Part shown: piece by piece, positions 9,901 to 24,900 of the stretch
How the letters are laid out: the number at the start of each line of letters is the position of its first letter
Position numbering within the stretch: the stretch's first letter is position 1
NCBI GenBank assembly: GCA_018806985.1
Contig: JADANN010000364.1
Coordinates: forward strand, 5,573,001-5,637,000
Source: Angiostrongylus vasorum
Lineage: Eukaryota; Nematoda; Chromadorea; Rhabditida; Metastrongylidae
Direction: 5' to 3'
Length of the DNA: 64,000 nucleotides
Made by a program: the position numbers and the translations under genes
Notes under the pieces: generated by a model
What the model was told of the DNA's origin: nothing
What the model saw: only the letters and a program-made list of their open reading frames with translations
Database searches by the model: none

Positions 9901-12900
9901 TAACATACTGTAGATGGGAAACATGCATGTTATAAATTCCTCGTGATTATTTACTACGACGAGCTGTTCAAGTCACTTTTCGTATTTTTCTTTGTCAGAG
10001 TAGTTTCGCGCATGTGAGATTGCCCAACTAATAAGCCTAAACGATAATAAGCCTAAACGATCTATTTTTCCAACATTGCACAAACAAGCTTTGTCTGGTG
10101 GATAGTAGCAGAACATTTTTGAGGATCCAAATAGTGTCCACTTCATAATCTACTGGACGTAATTCATTTTTTTTTCATATCATTTTTATACGACCAGTCT
10201 TCACGTCTACTGTTCGAATCCCAGCACATCCACATTCGACTCATTTCCTAGCATCCATCATCGTCCACGAACGCCTGCCAACTTTTACATGTGGCTTCGA
10301 CTGCTGCTTGAGGATTTTAATTTCGTCTTGAATGTCGTAGAATGGTGGTCGAGTCGATTGTCAACTCGACGATTCTCGATTCTCACTGGCGTCTTGAGGT
10401 AACAGAGAGTGAACTTTTTTCCAGACGATTTCGGCACCAATTTGCCGACCCCGGTAGCATGACGGGCTTGATGAGCACACAGCGGGATAGAACCAGCTCC
10501 GTGCTCGCGTTGACCAATATCACTAGCACTGGGTTTTTAACCGACTATCCATATACCACTCATGGAAATGCATTTGTTCAACTACTGAAATGTATCGGAG
10601 ATAGAGATGGTAACAAAGTAGATTGTCGTGTTGCTCTTGTATGAAAAAAACCGAAGCATGTGAAGCGACAAAGAGTGAGATAAGCACAAGTCGAATGAGG
10701 TTGATGTCTTTCTAAAACATTTTGTCGGGAGTAAACTAAGAAACATACTGGTTAGTTAGCGTGCTACGGTGTTGTTACCGTATTTTCTGTACTTTTCAAT
10801 AAGTGCACTCTGTGTTTAGGTAATTGATGCCGTTAGTTCATCAATGAGAAGCCGTACGAATTCCAACTTTATGCATAATGTGTACAGGTGAGAGAAGAAA
10901 TTTTTTAAATTCAATTACGTCCTCATGCACGAAAGGGCGCGGACAGCGCAGTGGTCGGAGGAGCCCTCCATTACACATGGGATCACTCTCGATACCCCAG
11001 GTTCACCAAGGTCTCCATCCTTCAGGGGTCAGCAAATTGATACCAGTCTTGTCTGGGAGGATAGCACCACTGGCTCGACACATCGGTAGGCCACCGTGAG
11101 TGATTGTAAAGGCCACATGTTAATGCCGTCACCTTCAACGATGCTTAATGAAGTCGAATGCATGGCGTATCCCTCAGGGATTGCTTAACGTTGAGAGCTT
11201 TATCCTTCTATACTTTACTAGAAAAGTAACCTAGCCGCATCATCTTTAGTGATATCTCGTTATAGAGCTCATTTTTCTGCTATCACTAACAAAGACATCA
11301 AATTCGCTATGGAGAACCTCGTTCGTCCAAATCGCAATGAGGCGCTTTCAGTGGACGCTCGTCAAGAGTTAGATCTACGCATTGGCTGCTCATTCACCAG
11401 ATTCCAAACAAAATACTTCCAGGTTAGAGTTGCGAATGACCTGTTATTACTAATTTTGTTCTTACCAAGAAGTACGATGGAACAGAAACGCTTTTATGTC
11501 CATCAAGTCTGGAATCATGAGAGGCGTTCTCATTTCCTACTTTCAGGGGCTGTATTTTATGAACAATTATTTAACACTTAGAATTCTAAATGGGGTTATA
11601 TCTATTCATATATGAGAGGGAAGGTCAACCGGCGTGACGAGGAAACTCGATCTGGAGACGGTTTTGTAAAGTACTGAATGTAGAGGGCTGCACCTCTGAA
11701 AAGTGATTGTCAAGCTCTGGAGACCACAGAAAAGTATTGCAAGAGACTCTGCGCTGTGAAATGAGCAACTAGAGAGGAAATGAACAATGCATGATTCGTG
11801 TTGTCGTGAATTTTTCAGTAATATACAGGAAGAGTTGCTTTTCGAACGAGTTTTTTCGTCAAATTTAGGAACAGTTCCCTATTAGAAGCCAGTGTATTAG
11901 AAATGCGGAGGGTACTAAGGTGTCTCCGCATCACGCGGTGACCAATTAATTTTTGTGAAGACGACCAGCACAAAAAATGGTGCTAGGGTATGCATAACGT
12001 GATGCATGGGTGGCAGTACTAGCCGATGTGAATCGATTTCAGCTCGCAGAATGTGTAATGCGCCTGCTCACGCAGCTAGGCATTGAACTCCAAGTATTTT
12101 GCTTTTTTATTTATTTATTTAGGACTCTTACTAAATTACTAGTATTACCACTGGAAAATAACTTCATAGATGTATCCATTGCTACATTGGGGCGGGGATA
12201 CAACAGTGGTTAGTGATAATGTTGATCAGGAAGCAAAGGCGATAGTTCGATCCCCTACCCTAACGCTCTCCAGTCTACGTGGGAACGCCTCAGTCCGGCG
12301 ATCTCCAAGATTACAAGGAGAATCGACTCGACCACAATTTCACGACATTCATAAAGGGACGAAGTCCTTAAGCAGCTGAAACAACACGCGAAATGTTCGA
12401 AAACCATTGTGGATATTGGATGTGAGGAACCAAATTGAATGCAACAAGTGCTGGGATCCACACGGTAGATGTGATGACGGGTCATTTAAAAAAAACAACA
12501 AAATGTATTGATATATTATTACGTTTCCAGGACGTGATACTTCAGTAGCTTAGTAACAAAGCAGGGCTGCAAAAGTGTAGAAATTTAGTTTTATGGGAGT
12601 ATTAGGAGTGGTTCACATTTCTCGCTAGGGTTTCTTACGTTGTACATCGTAATATTATCTTATTGCTAAAAATACCGTAGAGTAGCCTGAAATCCTTGGT
12701 TTCTAGTACAAATTTGGTGTCACTTTGCTCCAGTATTATTTCTGTATTGATTTGCAGAACAAATATGGTGATCTCGATAGTACCGTCATTTCCTATGGAC
12801 CGTGCCAAACACCTACGCTCGGGTTCTGTGTGAATCGCCATGACCAGATCATACATTTTTAAGGTTTTTTCAATTTCTTTTTTCTTTTGGGTTCTCTGAT

Positions 12901-15900
12901 GCTTTAATGGAAAGAATTGGGGCGTGTGGCGCATTGGCTCGAAATGCTCTGCGGTGCACATGGTCGTTGGCTCGAACCCACCCCCAGTGCTAACCATTTA
13001 CCTTATCTATACGGATTGGGCGGTCTGGTAGAGGTACTTGCTTGAGAGAGTAAGAACATCATTGCACATCTATCGGCCGGTGGAAGTCATTGTGCAGGCC
13101 AGTTAAGCATCCAATTATCTCTACAGTGTTTACCGTATTCCTAATGTCATTGGTTTTCTGAGAACTGCTGGTAATTTCCTAATCATTAGAGCAGTTAAGA
13201 GATTGAGAACATCGCACACTTATCGAAGGAAGCATTGCTTTATCGATTGATGAGTATGCGTAGCTTCTACAAATTGTTTTCTTAGTTTTAAGTTTTTTTG
13301 GAGTCAAAATTCGCAAGATTGGAGATTCATGCATTGAAGAACACCATCATAACGTACTGGATGGAATCCCGCTTGTTTTTGACCTTCGACATTTCACCTG
13401 CGGACTTCAACAAAAGTGGACGATGAATATCTTCTGCGGACTTCAGAAAATGAAAACTTTATCTTGGTTGAATTAGAAAATCTCGATTTGTTGGCAGAGG
13501 TCTATAGATTCGACTGATTGCTTTTTTCAATTAACAGAGTTCACTATGAACCTAAATTTCTGTTAGGGAAGATTTTTTTCTGGAAGTCTTCCGATGTTAC
13601 CAAAATGAACTTCTGATTTTCTGAGCACAGATAACATGCTCTTTCGCCTTTTTTTTTCAGTGAGTTTCAAAAAAATTTTTGTTTCGAACACAAATGTTAT
13701 TGATAAAGTGGGGTTTCGTTCAGTAGGATGCGATGGCGTTCACTAGTTTTGGCGTTTACTGCTTTGGAGGTTTTGTGAGAAATTTTGTAAGTCTAAAGGT
13801 CTTTTTCAATCTTTGATCTTAGTTCCGAAAAGCATTGGAATTGAAGGAATGCTTTGTAAAATTGTATGTCTTCAGTAATTATATGAAGTTCTCTGCTCCT
13901 TAACTGCTTTGATGACCGAGAAATTAGCAAGATTGTCATCTTGTAATCACATCGGCATTGATCAAAAAAAGTCACTGTTTTCTTCATAATCGGACATAAG
14001 GCTGTTAACAAGATTTATTCAGTACAGTACATATGACCCACGTTTCGACGGTTTCGCCTTCTTCAGAGACTAGAAAAGTCAAACTGACACGCAGTCTACT
14101 GGGCCAAACACTTTCATGACCTCAGCAGAGAAGACTAGATTTGCTTTTCTGATTTTTTATCCGTACACTAAACAGCCTGTCTTAAATACTCACCGTTCTT
14201 TTTAAGTTTTCCAGTTGTTTGATACTGACCAGCCACACAGAGTCCTACATGTGTCAGGAATGTACCTGGATCAGGTCAGAAAAATCAGCCTGAGGTATGG
14301 GGCGAGGTCATGCTTGATTACAAGGGTCTCCTCATAGTGATTCATTTTTTTTGATTCTGGGAATCTAGGGAAAAATGGCTCAAGAGTGCAGTCGTTATAG
14401 ATTCCTTTGCAAGAATACTGGCTTTTACTTCGAAATCTTCTCCGTTATGTCTGCGTGTCAAGCGGAGGGTTTTGTTTGACTTTACGGAGTAGGTAAACGC
14501 TAAACACTAACATATTTCATTATGTGAAGAGTATAAATTTTCTCTAATTTTTCATTTTTCTGTCTTGGGATTTCAATATCGACTTTGCTATCTCCTGTAG
14601 AATTGAGTTTTAATTTTCTTGATGTGGTTTTTGTAAATGATGCTTTTATTCTTAGCCAGAACCTTACTGGGTACTACAGTGTATGTTCGAAACCTCTGAT
14701 GGAACTTCTATTCATCCAAACTGGAAACGTGATCGACTTTTCGATAGAGACATCTGTCAGTTTTTCCTCGATCGTGTGAAGGTGGGTTTAACACACATTG
14801 TTCTTTGAAAGTTTCTAAGCTGTTCAGTTTATTGTTATGTATATCCTAAATGTATGTAGAGTGCGGGGGAGAGGTGTGGTAACTGATCGAACGACTAAGG
14901 AATCGCGTAAAGACCGGCCTGTTGCTCTAAACACTGTTGAGCTGATGCGTGTTGCGAGCAATGCATTCGGTAAAAACTGGACTTGCATTTGTCGTTTGTA
15001 GTCAGTGATGGTTTTTTTAAGTTCTATCTGTAAGATTTACGACTTTCTTGGTTTTCGTAATATTCTTTTTTAGCTGAGAAATGTGTGAACTAACTAATTC
15101 TAGTTCTTAGCTCAACATTCTTGATGTGCCAGTCACTATATAACTGAGATAAGTTTGCTTATAGGCATCAGTCCATCCTCGACCATGAGTATTGCTGAAC
15201 ATTTATATACCCAAGGTTTCATTTCTTATCCACGAACTGAAACCACTTCCTATCCGTCGAATTTCGACCTAACAGGGACTCTCAAACAGCAAGCAAACAA
15301 CTCCAAATGGGGAGATGTGGTGAAGAAAGTAAGTTTATTCTCTCGTTTCCTCATAGGGAATTTTATAAGCTGGATTGATCAGCACATGGTATTTGAGCTT
15401 TTTGACAACGCCCGCATTCTGACAGTTAAAGGAGCAAGTGTAGTTTTTTCATTTATGAGTATGTATAATCACAATGGTACTGAGATATTTGCAAAACTTC
15501 GGACCGCAGGTGTCTATGGTGGGAATCGAGCACGCTGTCACCCTTTCCTGCGGCTAATGCATTCACCACCACACCATGCGGGTCCCTTCGTTTCGCTTTC
15601 CTCTCAAGTAGTTTTTTATCTACCAGTTCTACCATCAGTCACTCATCAACGGGGGTTGATATGGGGAGCACATATCGGCACTGAACTGGGATTATATAAT
15701 AATAAATAATATATGATAATAGTAAATATTTCACGAGGCATGCGTCATTTTGAGTCCGAAGCTGGTTGTTTTTCAAATGCTGACAATTTTTCCATTGCGA
15801 ATGTGGGTAGTTCAGAATTTGATAGGCTCGGAGAAAAGATAGACTGTACTGTTTTTTAAAGGTTGTTCATCAATGAATTTTATAAGAACTTACCAGCGCG

Positions 15901-18900
15901 ACTTAAATTTGCTGGATATCTGGCATAGATCTGGTATCAGCTAACATCGAGCAAACACTGGGGGACACCGTTCACATATTATAGCTCCTCCAGTTCGTCA
16001 CGTGGATTTGTTGTTTGAAATACGAGATGCGACGAAAAAGGTAATATTGTTTCTGAGCTGGATAAAATTAAAATCTCGTTGGAATAAGAAAGTTTATGTC
16101 CTACTGGTAAATATCTGCAGACTCTGAGGGTTTTGTTCCAATCAATGTAGTTCAATGTGGACTGAGATATATCCGTTTAAAATTGGCGAGTGAATCTATT
16201 TTCTTGCACACTAGGGTGGAACTCAGTTCGCGTCGGAGTATAAGTGTGGCTTACAGCGTCGCAGCATCGTTATATTTGGAAGATGTCCGTATGTGTCTAG
16301 TTGCGATGTACCAGAGGGTAACTCAGAAGCAGGGTCTCGCAAGATGAGAACGAATTCCACAATTTCTTCTAAAATGCGGTTAAAAGTAACATTGCCAGAG
16401 ATCACCACCGTCCTTGTTCGAAATTAATCTGAGGGTGGTAAATCTTTCTCAGAACCATAAGGACTACCCGTGGTAACGGATTGAAAACGGTGCGACTGTC
16501 TCAACACTGATGAGAAAGAAGGATCTCTCCAGCAAATAATTTGCAGCCGGTTACAAATTGTGTTCGGTTTTTCACGATTCTTCCTCGAGGACAAACCTTT
16601 CAAATACCAAAATAATATGGGTGTTCAGGGATTATTTTTGAAAATGACCATTACATTTCGATTAGTCTTGTATACTGCATTATATAAAATTCTTCGAAGT
16701 TTGGAGACTTTATGACAAGGAAATTAATTCTCGATACTATTAACAGTTCTCAAGATCGACTTTCTATTAACCTCGGCGTTGGATTATAAATCTGTTGTTC
16801 TCTTTTTTACAGCAATCGCGAGGTTGTTATTCAGCACACGTTTACTTCCTCACAAGTATAACACATACAACACAACGGTAGCTGACGTTTCGGCAGTATC
16901 GCCTTCTTCGGAGCCTGGAAGGGTACACTAATATATAATTTACTAGGTCAAACGCTTCAACAACACAAACAGAAAGATGCAAATCTAAACAATAATTACA
17001 CGATCACCGGTTTCTCGAAAAACCCATCGTTTCTGCAGCACCCCACATCAAAAATCAGTACTAAATGCTATAATACAGGTTCTGAATTGTGGTATTCAAA
17101 AACCTCGCGGCGGAGAAGACAAGGGCGATCACCCTCCGATTACACCAATGAAACCAAATAATGGACAGTTGTCAGGAGGTGATTCATTTGCCTTTCAGTT
17201 TGTTTTATTTGGTTATAATTGGTCGTCGACTGCTTGTTTTTCTACCACGCGGACCTTGGTTAATTATCTCTAACACTAAAAACCAACATAAGTTGATTTC
17301 TAATGACCAGAAATGATTGCGCCTTTCAACTTTAAACAACTATATCTAGCAGTGTCTATAAGTTGAATTAGAAGCTTGAAGAATCTCAAATCTTTACCAA
17401 AAAAAAACAACATATTCTCACTTTCATTTACTGCCTGTTGTTTTTTTCGTGACAGAGTATAAGGTGAAACACAACAACAAGGATAATGAGATGTGAAGAA
17501 AACTCGCAACCTGAGGTGGGCTTCAAACCCCTTAGGTTCATGTGCGGTTCTCTACCCTAATCGAGTCCTTTGCTTTCCCCCTTGTCCTATCCAATTTTTA
17601 CCCTAACAGTGTTATCATCAATCTCCCGTCAACGGGAATGATTTGCGGTGCCACAAATCGGTATTGAACACGGTTAAGCTGAGGTTATAGTCGAAAATGT
17701 GTTTTTTTTTGCTTTAAAACAAAGATATTTTAATTTTATGGGGCAAAGAAAATTGTGCCTTCGCTCTTTTTGAATCTGAATAGAATTCCAGACATGGCTC
17801 GCATTTATGACTACATTGTGCAGCATTTTATTGCTACATTGATGGGTCCATGTATTTTCGACGTTACCACTATTATGTAAGTTCTTGCTAACTCAGACTT
17901 TTCCTTCTTATAGGTATCAATATCAGGAAGAATTTTTTAGTATTTTTAACACGTTCGCTATTAGATATAGTCTTTCTATCTTTGCGAAACACGGATATTT
18001 GCATATACGCAGAGAAAACTTGTTACAACACTGAACTTCAGGATTTCTTGCGGTGATGAGAAGTTCACTTTAACTGGTAGATTTGTCAAGGATCCCGGAT
18101 TTACCGAAGTGATGCCTTGGCTTAATGTCGATGAAGAGCTCAATCTGCCATCGTTACAACGTGGTGATAAAGTCACTCTAAAGTACGGATTTCACGCATT
18201 CTTCTATGTAAAACGTGTTTTTTGAATGGCTAAACACTGTGCAAGAAGCACTGATCTACGTTTCTGGGTATTTTGTTTGAGGAACAAATCCACCTTATAA
18301 ATTAGTGAATTGCTACTTTATACGTGATATCATCAGATACAACCAGCGTGGCAAAATATGAAACTGAATATGAAGAAGGAAACACTTAAAACTTTCAAAA
18401 CGAATTTTATTTAACTATTGTTGATTCGTGGCGCGTGTGGTGCAGTGGTTGGAAGCGCCCTGCAACACACACATGGAATCGATCCCCGCTCCCATTGCCC
18501 ACCAAGCCTTCCATCGCTGTGGGGTTGGCAAATTGATACAAGACTTGTCTGGCAGGATAGCAGCAATGACTCGATACATCGGTAAGTCACCGCGAGTCAT
18601 TATAAAAGCCAAATATGCATTCAATCACCTCCAAATGATGCTTAGTGACCTCGAATGCATGGCGCATCCCTCAAGGATTGATCAACGCCGAGAGCTTCAT
18701 CCTTTATCTTTTTTATTGTTGATTCATTCTCCAGTAATATACAATAAACTCAGAAAGGATTGGAAATATTTTGAAAAATGACTCAGGAGATGGATGGATA
18801 ATAGTCTCAGAAAGCATTAGACGAGAATCCCCTTATGAAAATTATTGACTAGAAGGTGGCCTTGAAAAACTGTTATTTTTGGCCCTGTCTCATTATATAT

Positions 18901-21900
18901 GTCTCCGAAAGTTTTTGCACCTTCCAATTTCACAGATTATCATGACAATTTGTGTCTAAAATAAGAATAATTGGAATCTAGGTATTGTTGCCGTAACTTT
19001 TAATTTTTTCTGGATTGTTCTGTTTGCACGGAGTTCTTAGAAAATTTTTATGCGATCAACATTTTGGCGCTATCATCTTCTTCAGAGCTCAAATGATTGG
19101 AGTCGATTGTCTACGTGTTGTGGTTCTTCTCAGTTTTCTGGAGTCGAATTCGGTGGCGTAGAGCACCGTCCGAATGAAAAACTTCCACCGGCTGTGCCCT
19201 TTTATATCGGACGGTTGTTGGCTGATTCACCACTGACCACTTGTTAGTATGAAGAGGAACGATTCTACAGCAGTCCAATCCACAACCCCATTTTTTGTAA
19301 CAAACTTGTGTAAGCTGAGCAATCCGAAGAGATACTGATCATTCATGTTGAGTCTAACGATTTGCCAGAAAAGTACAGGTTCTACCATTTATCACGATAA
19401 AATTCTGATTTTCTGAAGCCGAAAGAACGTACTTTTTCTCTTTTTTAAAATGAGGTTCGTGTTTGGAATGACATAGCAATAAAAAAAAAGGGGGCAGCAG
19501 GGGGGGAATGTGGGATTTCCTCTAACATGGCACATTGGTGTCCACGAGTGCGTCTTTGATCCACCAAATTGCTGAGTTTACTTCACTTTCAATGTTTTAA
19601 AAGTTTGAATTTTAAACATCTAAAATTATGCATACATACATATATATCTGCATATATACACATGTATATATATATATATATATCCTTAGAACAGCGGAGT
19701 AAAGTATACTCATTGGGTCTTCAAATTTCGTAGGTACCCTTTTAGTTTATCGGAAATTACTTAAGTACCAACATTGATGCGAATGTAATGGAATCAGATA
19801 TTCGCTTTTCCGATCCACAGGAACAGAAATGTTAGAACATCCTAGAAAATAGTCAAGGTCATAGTTATTGGACTCGAAGTTTTAGCAGGCTGTGTTGCAC
19901 GTCTCCGTTCTAGCGTCTGTGTGAAATGATTTCCTAATGTCTTTAAGTTTAGACACTTAGCTTTTTAGTTGACATTTCTAGAAGGAACTTTAAAACTTTT
20001 TCAGAGTGTTTTTTAAGTTTTTCTCCATTCCGGTGGATTTTTTTCTTCTTTTTTCTTACTTAGTTACAGCTGTACTTTTGTTGCTGCTTGAGGAAGAGTC
20101 ATAGAAGATGAGGCCCTTCAGAGATTGGGTTTCATGCATAAAAAGAGGCAGTGTTTTTTTTCGGAATCACTAGCTTTTCCTTATTTTTCAATGAAATATC
20201 TTGTTTATCTCATCTGTTTGCTCATCTAAGATTTTTATAGGCCCAATACACAGTCAAGCCACCACAAATTCTAAGCAAAACTGTTTTCGCAGGGATCCAC
20301 GTTATCGTTTTTATTATCAATCAGTTTAAAGTGGTTAAGAAGACATGGTATTTTTAAAGCTCTGTATTCAATAAGAATGTGCTTGAACAATTAAGAGTGT
20401 CGTAGTGAACGGATAATAATTTTCTTACGTGTACTCTGTTTGATTTGCTGTGCAGGCGCTCTAATATTCCTATTCGTTTTCTTTTTGAAATAATTGACAT
20501 TGACATTCATTGTTGGAAATCAGAAAAACATGCAGGATGAATTGGAGCAAGATCTCTCTCAAAATCAGATTTGACCATATTTATCCTATCAAATATGTCG
20601 CATATTAAATCACTGCAAGGAGTTGATACAACGGTTCTAGCGTTGTGGTACGCTGGGAAGCATGACTCTTAATACTGCTTATCATGCATGCCGTATTCTA
20701 AGTCACAAGGGTGTAGCAACATTCGTTAGAGATGCCCTGAAAACATGGGTTCTATCCCACGCTCCAGTCTCACCAAGCCTTTCATCCCGCCGGGGTCGGA
20801 AAATTAGGACCAGACCTGTTTAGGTAGGTGGGGGGCATTGACTCGATACTGACATCGGCAGGCCACTGCTAGTCATTGTAAACACCAGATATGCACTCAA
20901 TTACCTCTAACAATGATTGATAAAGTCAAATGCATGACGCATCCTTAAAGCATTTATGAACGCTGAGAGCTTTATCCTTTTTTAACAGTTTCGTAGCAAT
21001 GATAAAATTTTACATGGAATTCGGCGTGTATCGTTCATCAATATCAGCTAATATTATATTATCTGTTTAGATACATTGATCGGCGCCCAGTATTCCTTCT
21101 ATTCATTTTATTCTCTTGAAACCGTCGTGAAGGTTGTAATCTGGAATGCCATATTTTCCAGGTCGTGTTAAATCGGTGATAATGAAGTTTTACCCTAATG
21201 ATGTCAGTCTTCGTGATGTTCACAGTAGCTTAAACTTTAAAAGGAGAAGCCGAGCTAAGTTTTTATGTACTGGTGTCCGAAGGTTAGGACTGTGGCATTT
21301 CTGAAAACTAGATGGTGTTATGAGGACGTCAGGCAATTGGACGAGAATTTTCCGGAATTTAGAGGATGAAATTGGTCATTTTTCAGTACTGGAAAATTGT
21401 TTATAAATCCCATATCTTTATAATTTTTTTACTCATATAATGAAATTTTCATCTAATTATATTTTTTATTAACACTAGTTAGAATTATGTCAAAAACGTC
21501 GTGAATGTTTACAAGAACACTACGAAAAGCATTAGTGATGGCGAGGTTCCATGTCGGAGACGTAGTTCACCTAAGTAAATTTAATAAATACTTATTGCCT
21601 TGACATCTAGTATTTGACTATTTCTAACATATGTGGCATATTATTAAGAAGTTTTCAACATTCAGTTATTGGTGCTGTTAAGTGATTCGCTGCAGGAATT
21701 CGAGTCTGTTGGCTCGCGAGACGTCTCCACCTGGCTATCTCACTGAGTCAGAACTTATCTCACTAATGGAGAAGCACGGTATTGGCACCGATGCTTCGAT
21801 TCCTGTACATATCAATACAATTTGTCAAAGGAACTATGTTACAGTAGGTTTCTATATAGAACAAGGTTTCCTTAAGCATTAGTCCCATTGAGCTGACGAT

Positions 21901-24900
21901 ATTACCGCCCTCGGCATCAGGGCAGTACAAGTCACAAGGTGCATAATGTTTCAGCAGATTTTTTTTAAAAAATTTGATTACATCATAGATTAGGTTGAAT
22001 GTCTAAAATATGGATGGGCACCTCACCCTTAACAGAGTTCAGTTACAGCGTAAGATCCAATAAAGTAGCCGTGATCTATAAAACAACTGCAGCTGCGAGT
22101 ACACCTGATTAATTTTGGTTACGAACACATCCGCCAAACGTGAAGGCGACTGTCCTAGGAGGACGCCTGCATCCTTATGAAGTCCACTCTACTCTAAAGT
22201 TCTTTTCATCCATCTGTCTTTTGTTCTGCTCATTATGTGACTAGCCTATCTGTGTTTCGATAGACAACGCATTAATTGCTGTGTTCTTGTCATTTGAGCT
22301 CAGAAATTATGGTCAAGAGAGATAGATAAATATAGGTGGAAAAATTTACAGTATTTACAGTATCTGTGCTATTTGTCATCTCATTTTGCAGATAGTAGTA
22401 ATCCTATTTTTTAAAAGGTTCTAAATTTGGATGGAGAAAAATGGTTGAGAATGAGGTAACATATCATTACAGGTGGAAAGTGGTCGTCGTTTGGTGCCAA
22501 CAAAGCTAGGAATCTCACTGGTGCACGGTTATTGGCGAGTTGACAGGGAACTGGTTTTACCAACAATGAGAGCAGAGGTTGAAACTCAACTTAACCTTAT
22601 CGCCCAAGGAAAAGCCGATTACCAAGCGGTCAGTGTATCATCTGTTTGAACATCCAGCAGTCGTTGAGCATTATAAGATATGTGGTTAATAAAACACACA
22701 GGGTAGTTTTACGATAAGTTTTCGGAGATTGTTGCAAAAACGTTGTTGGATTCTTCGATAGCCTTCACGGTTCTTCGATAGTCTTCACGAGTCTTCAAGT
22801 TCCAGCAGATTTTCCACTCTATTCATTGTTTTGCGATCGCAGTCCCTGTCGTCCTAGAGGATGCTTGCATGAACTTGACTTTGCCATCCCTTGCTGCCTC
22901 TGCTGCCAATTCTTCATTGTCTGACCGAGAGGCATCGAGCGAACAGACCTTTGATGAATTTTCGATTTTTTTGGGTGGTCAAACAAGGTAATACTGCATC
23001 AAGTGAGTCAGCATCACAGGTAACATGAATGCCAAAAAATGTCTCCATTTAATTCAAGTATTTCGATCCTATAGGGCATAGGAAGCGTCTTGTTGAGGTG
23101 TACAGTGCCATACGCTCAATAGCCACTGTTGCTACCCTTGCCAAGCCTATAAGGCCCCCATGGCTCCGTAGTCCACATATTGTTGCCAAACTTCTCTAAG
23201 AAAGTCCTTTTCCCCTTCACAATAACAGGTGAATGCCTGTGTTGAAGACTTGGAAAGTAAAGCTATTTTAGGATCCTAAGGGGAATCGAGAGACGCGTGT
23301 AGATGTAGCGCAGTGGTTAGACTGCCCTGCAATACACATGGGTTGGATCCCACACTATAGTCTCACGAAGCCTTCCATCCCTTCGAACTCGGCAGATTGG
23401 TTCGAGACATGTCTAGGTACCATGAGTCAGTCATTGTACAGCCCAGACAAAGGATAAAGGGTAAAGCGTTGATCAATCTTAATTTCATATCTGACCTTTA
23501 GAATGACTCGCAGTGGCATACCGATGTGTCGAGTCACTGCTGCTATCATCTCAGACAAGTCTGATACCAATTTGCCGTTCCCGAAGAGATGAAAGTCTTG
23601 GTGAGTCTGCGGTGCGGGGATCGATTCCATATGTAATGCAGGGTGCACCCAACCACTGCGCTACAGGCGCTGATATAGCCCAGATATACATTCAACAACC
23701 TCTAACGATGCTTGGTAAAGTCGAATGCATGGCACTTCCCTCAGAGGTTGATAAACGCCGAGAGCTTTATATTTTAATCCTTAAGGAGTATCAGTTGACC
23801 GTAATTGAAAGACATTCATGAAGAAGGCCTCAAGCGCCAGCCCAATACACACGCAAATCTGAAGACCATCATGCATAGCGGGAGCATAGCAAACAACCGA
23901 ATGAAATAAATGCTGAGCTGAGCACAATATTTGATGACTGGTCACATAAAAAATAGTGTTCCTACTATTTGCGTCTTATAGGGAAAACACATGGAGTGAT
24001 ATGAGTAGCAACACTAAGTGGTTAGCAGCACCGAGAGGAGTGTTAGGACCGTCCTTTCAAAAAGTTTATTCCTGTATTTTGAATGCAAAACCAGAATGCT
24101 TTGCTCCAGGTCGCGGACGTGTTGTTATGACGCGGTCCCTGTGTTGTCCCATGTACCCCGATTTTTGATCGCCTGCCACCAGTTTTTTTCACCATTCAAC
24201 ATCGTAAAAGAGAATTCTTAAAATTCATACGGTTGTTCCTCTATCTTTGGTGAAGCGAGGTTTTTTTCATAGAGTCTCACAATGGCAGGGTGTTCTCTAA
24301 CCGTTACTATTTACGACAGCCGACATATATAGATGATCCCTTGCTGTGGGAGGTTAACCACCTGGTGAATACATTACTTCTAGGTCGGCGACGATTTTAC
24401 GCATTTACTTTTAACTGGATTTTTTGGTGGAAATATTCAAAGTCGTCGTCAGCTTAGGTAACTTTCTCCTAAGGTAACTCTTCTGCTTAATGTCGCATTT
24501 TGACGCAAAGGAACACCACCTACCAATCACCAGATGTTTCTTGGCCATTGAAGAGCCTACGGAAATGGCAAACAAAAAAAAGAACTTTTTTCAATCTCAA
24601 AGCATTAAGAAGTGAACTCAGAACGCTCACATCTTGAATTGTTGTGAAAAAAAGGAAAGTTTAGGCAATATTTTTCTTCACTATTAAAAGTTGTATCTAT
24701 TTAGGTAAGAGACCACGTGCTGGAAATGTTCCGTCAAAAATTTGTGTACTATGTGAAGAACATCGCGCAGGTCGATATTTTATTTGAAGGTGATGCTTTT
24801 TCATCATTAGAGTTAAGAATTGCTCTGAAAGCTGAACGGTTTTTGTAATGAACGCTCAAAGTAAGTGGGCTTAGTATGGAGAAGATTGTCTGGAATTTAG

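Noticed and set aside
11780..11925. Sequence resembling the lin-42 exon 3 acceptor region (TGCATGATTCGTGTTGTCGTGAA and GTATTAGAAATGCG)
   Set aside because: Two short matches in the same order might mean an exonised repeat, but they total under 40 nt with unmatched spacing. Not enough to claim.
15155..15709. 184-codon plus frame extending past top-3beta exon 10
   Set aside because: Only 15165-15328 is exon. The rest runs through an intron and a family D SINE after a good donor (AAA|GTAAGT).
15905..16040. Region with TGGGGGACACCG ... ATACGAGATGCGACGAAAAAG|GTAATA, first read as the top-3beta GDHPPITP exon
   Set aside because: The match was forced and needed frame changes. The true exon, with exact GDHPPITP and correct phases, is at 17079-17178.
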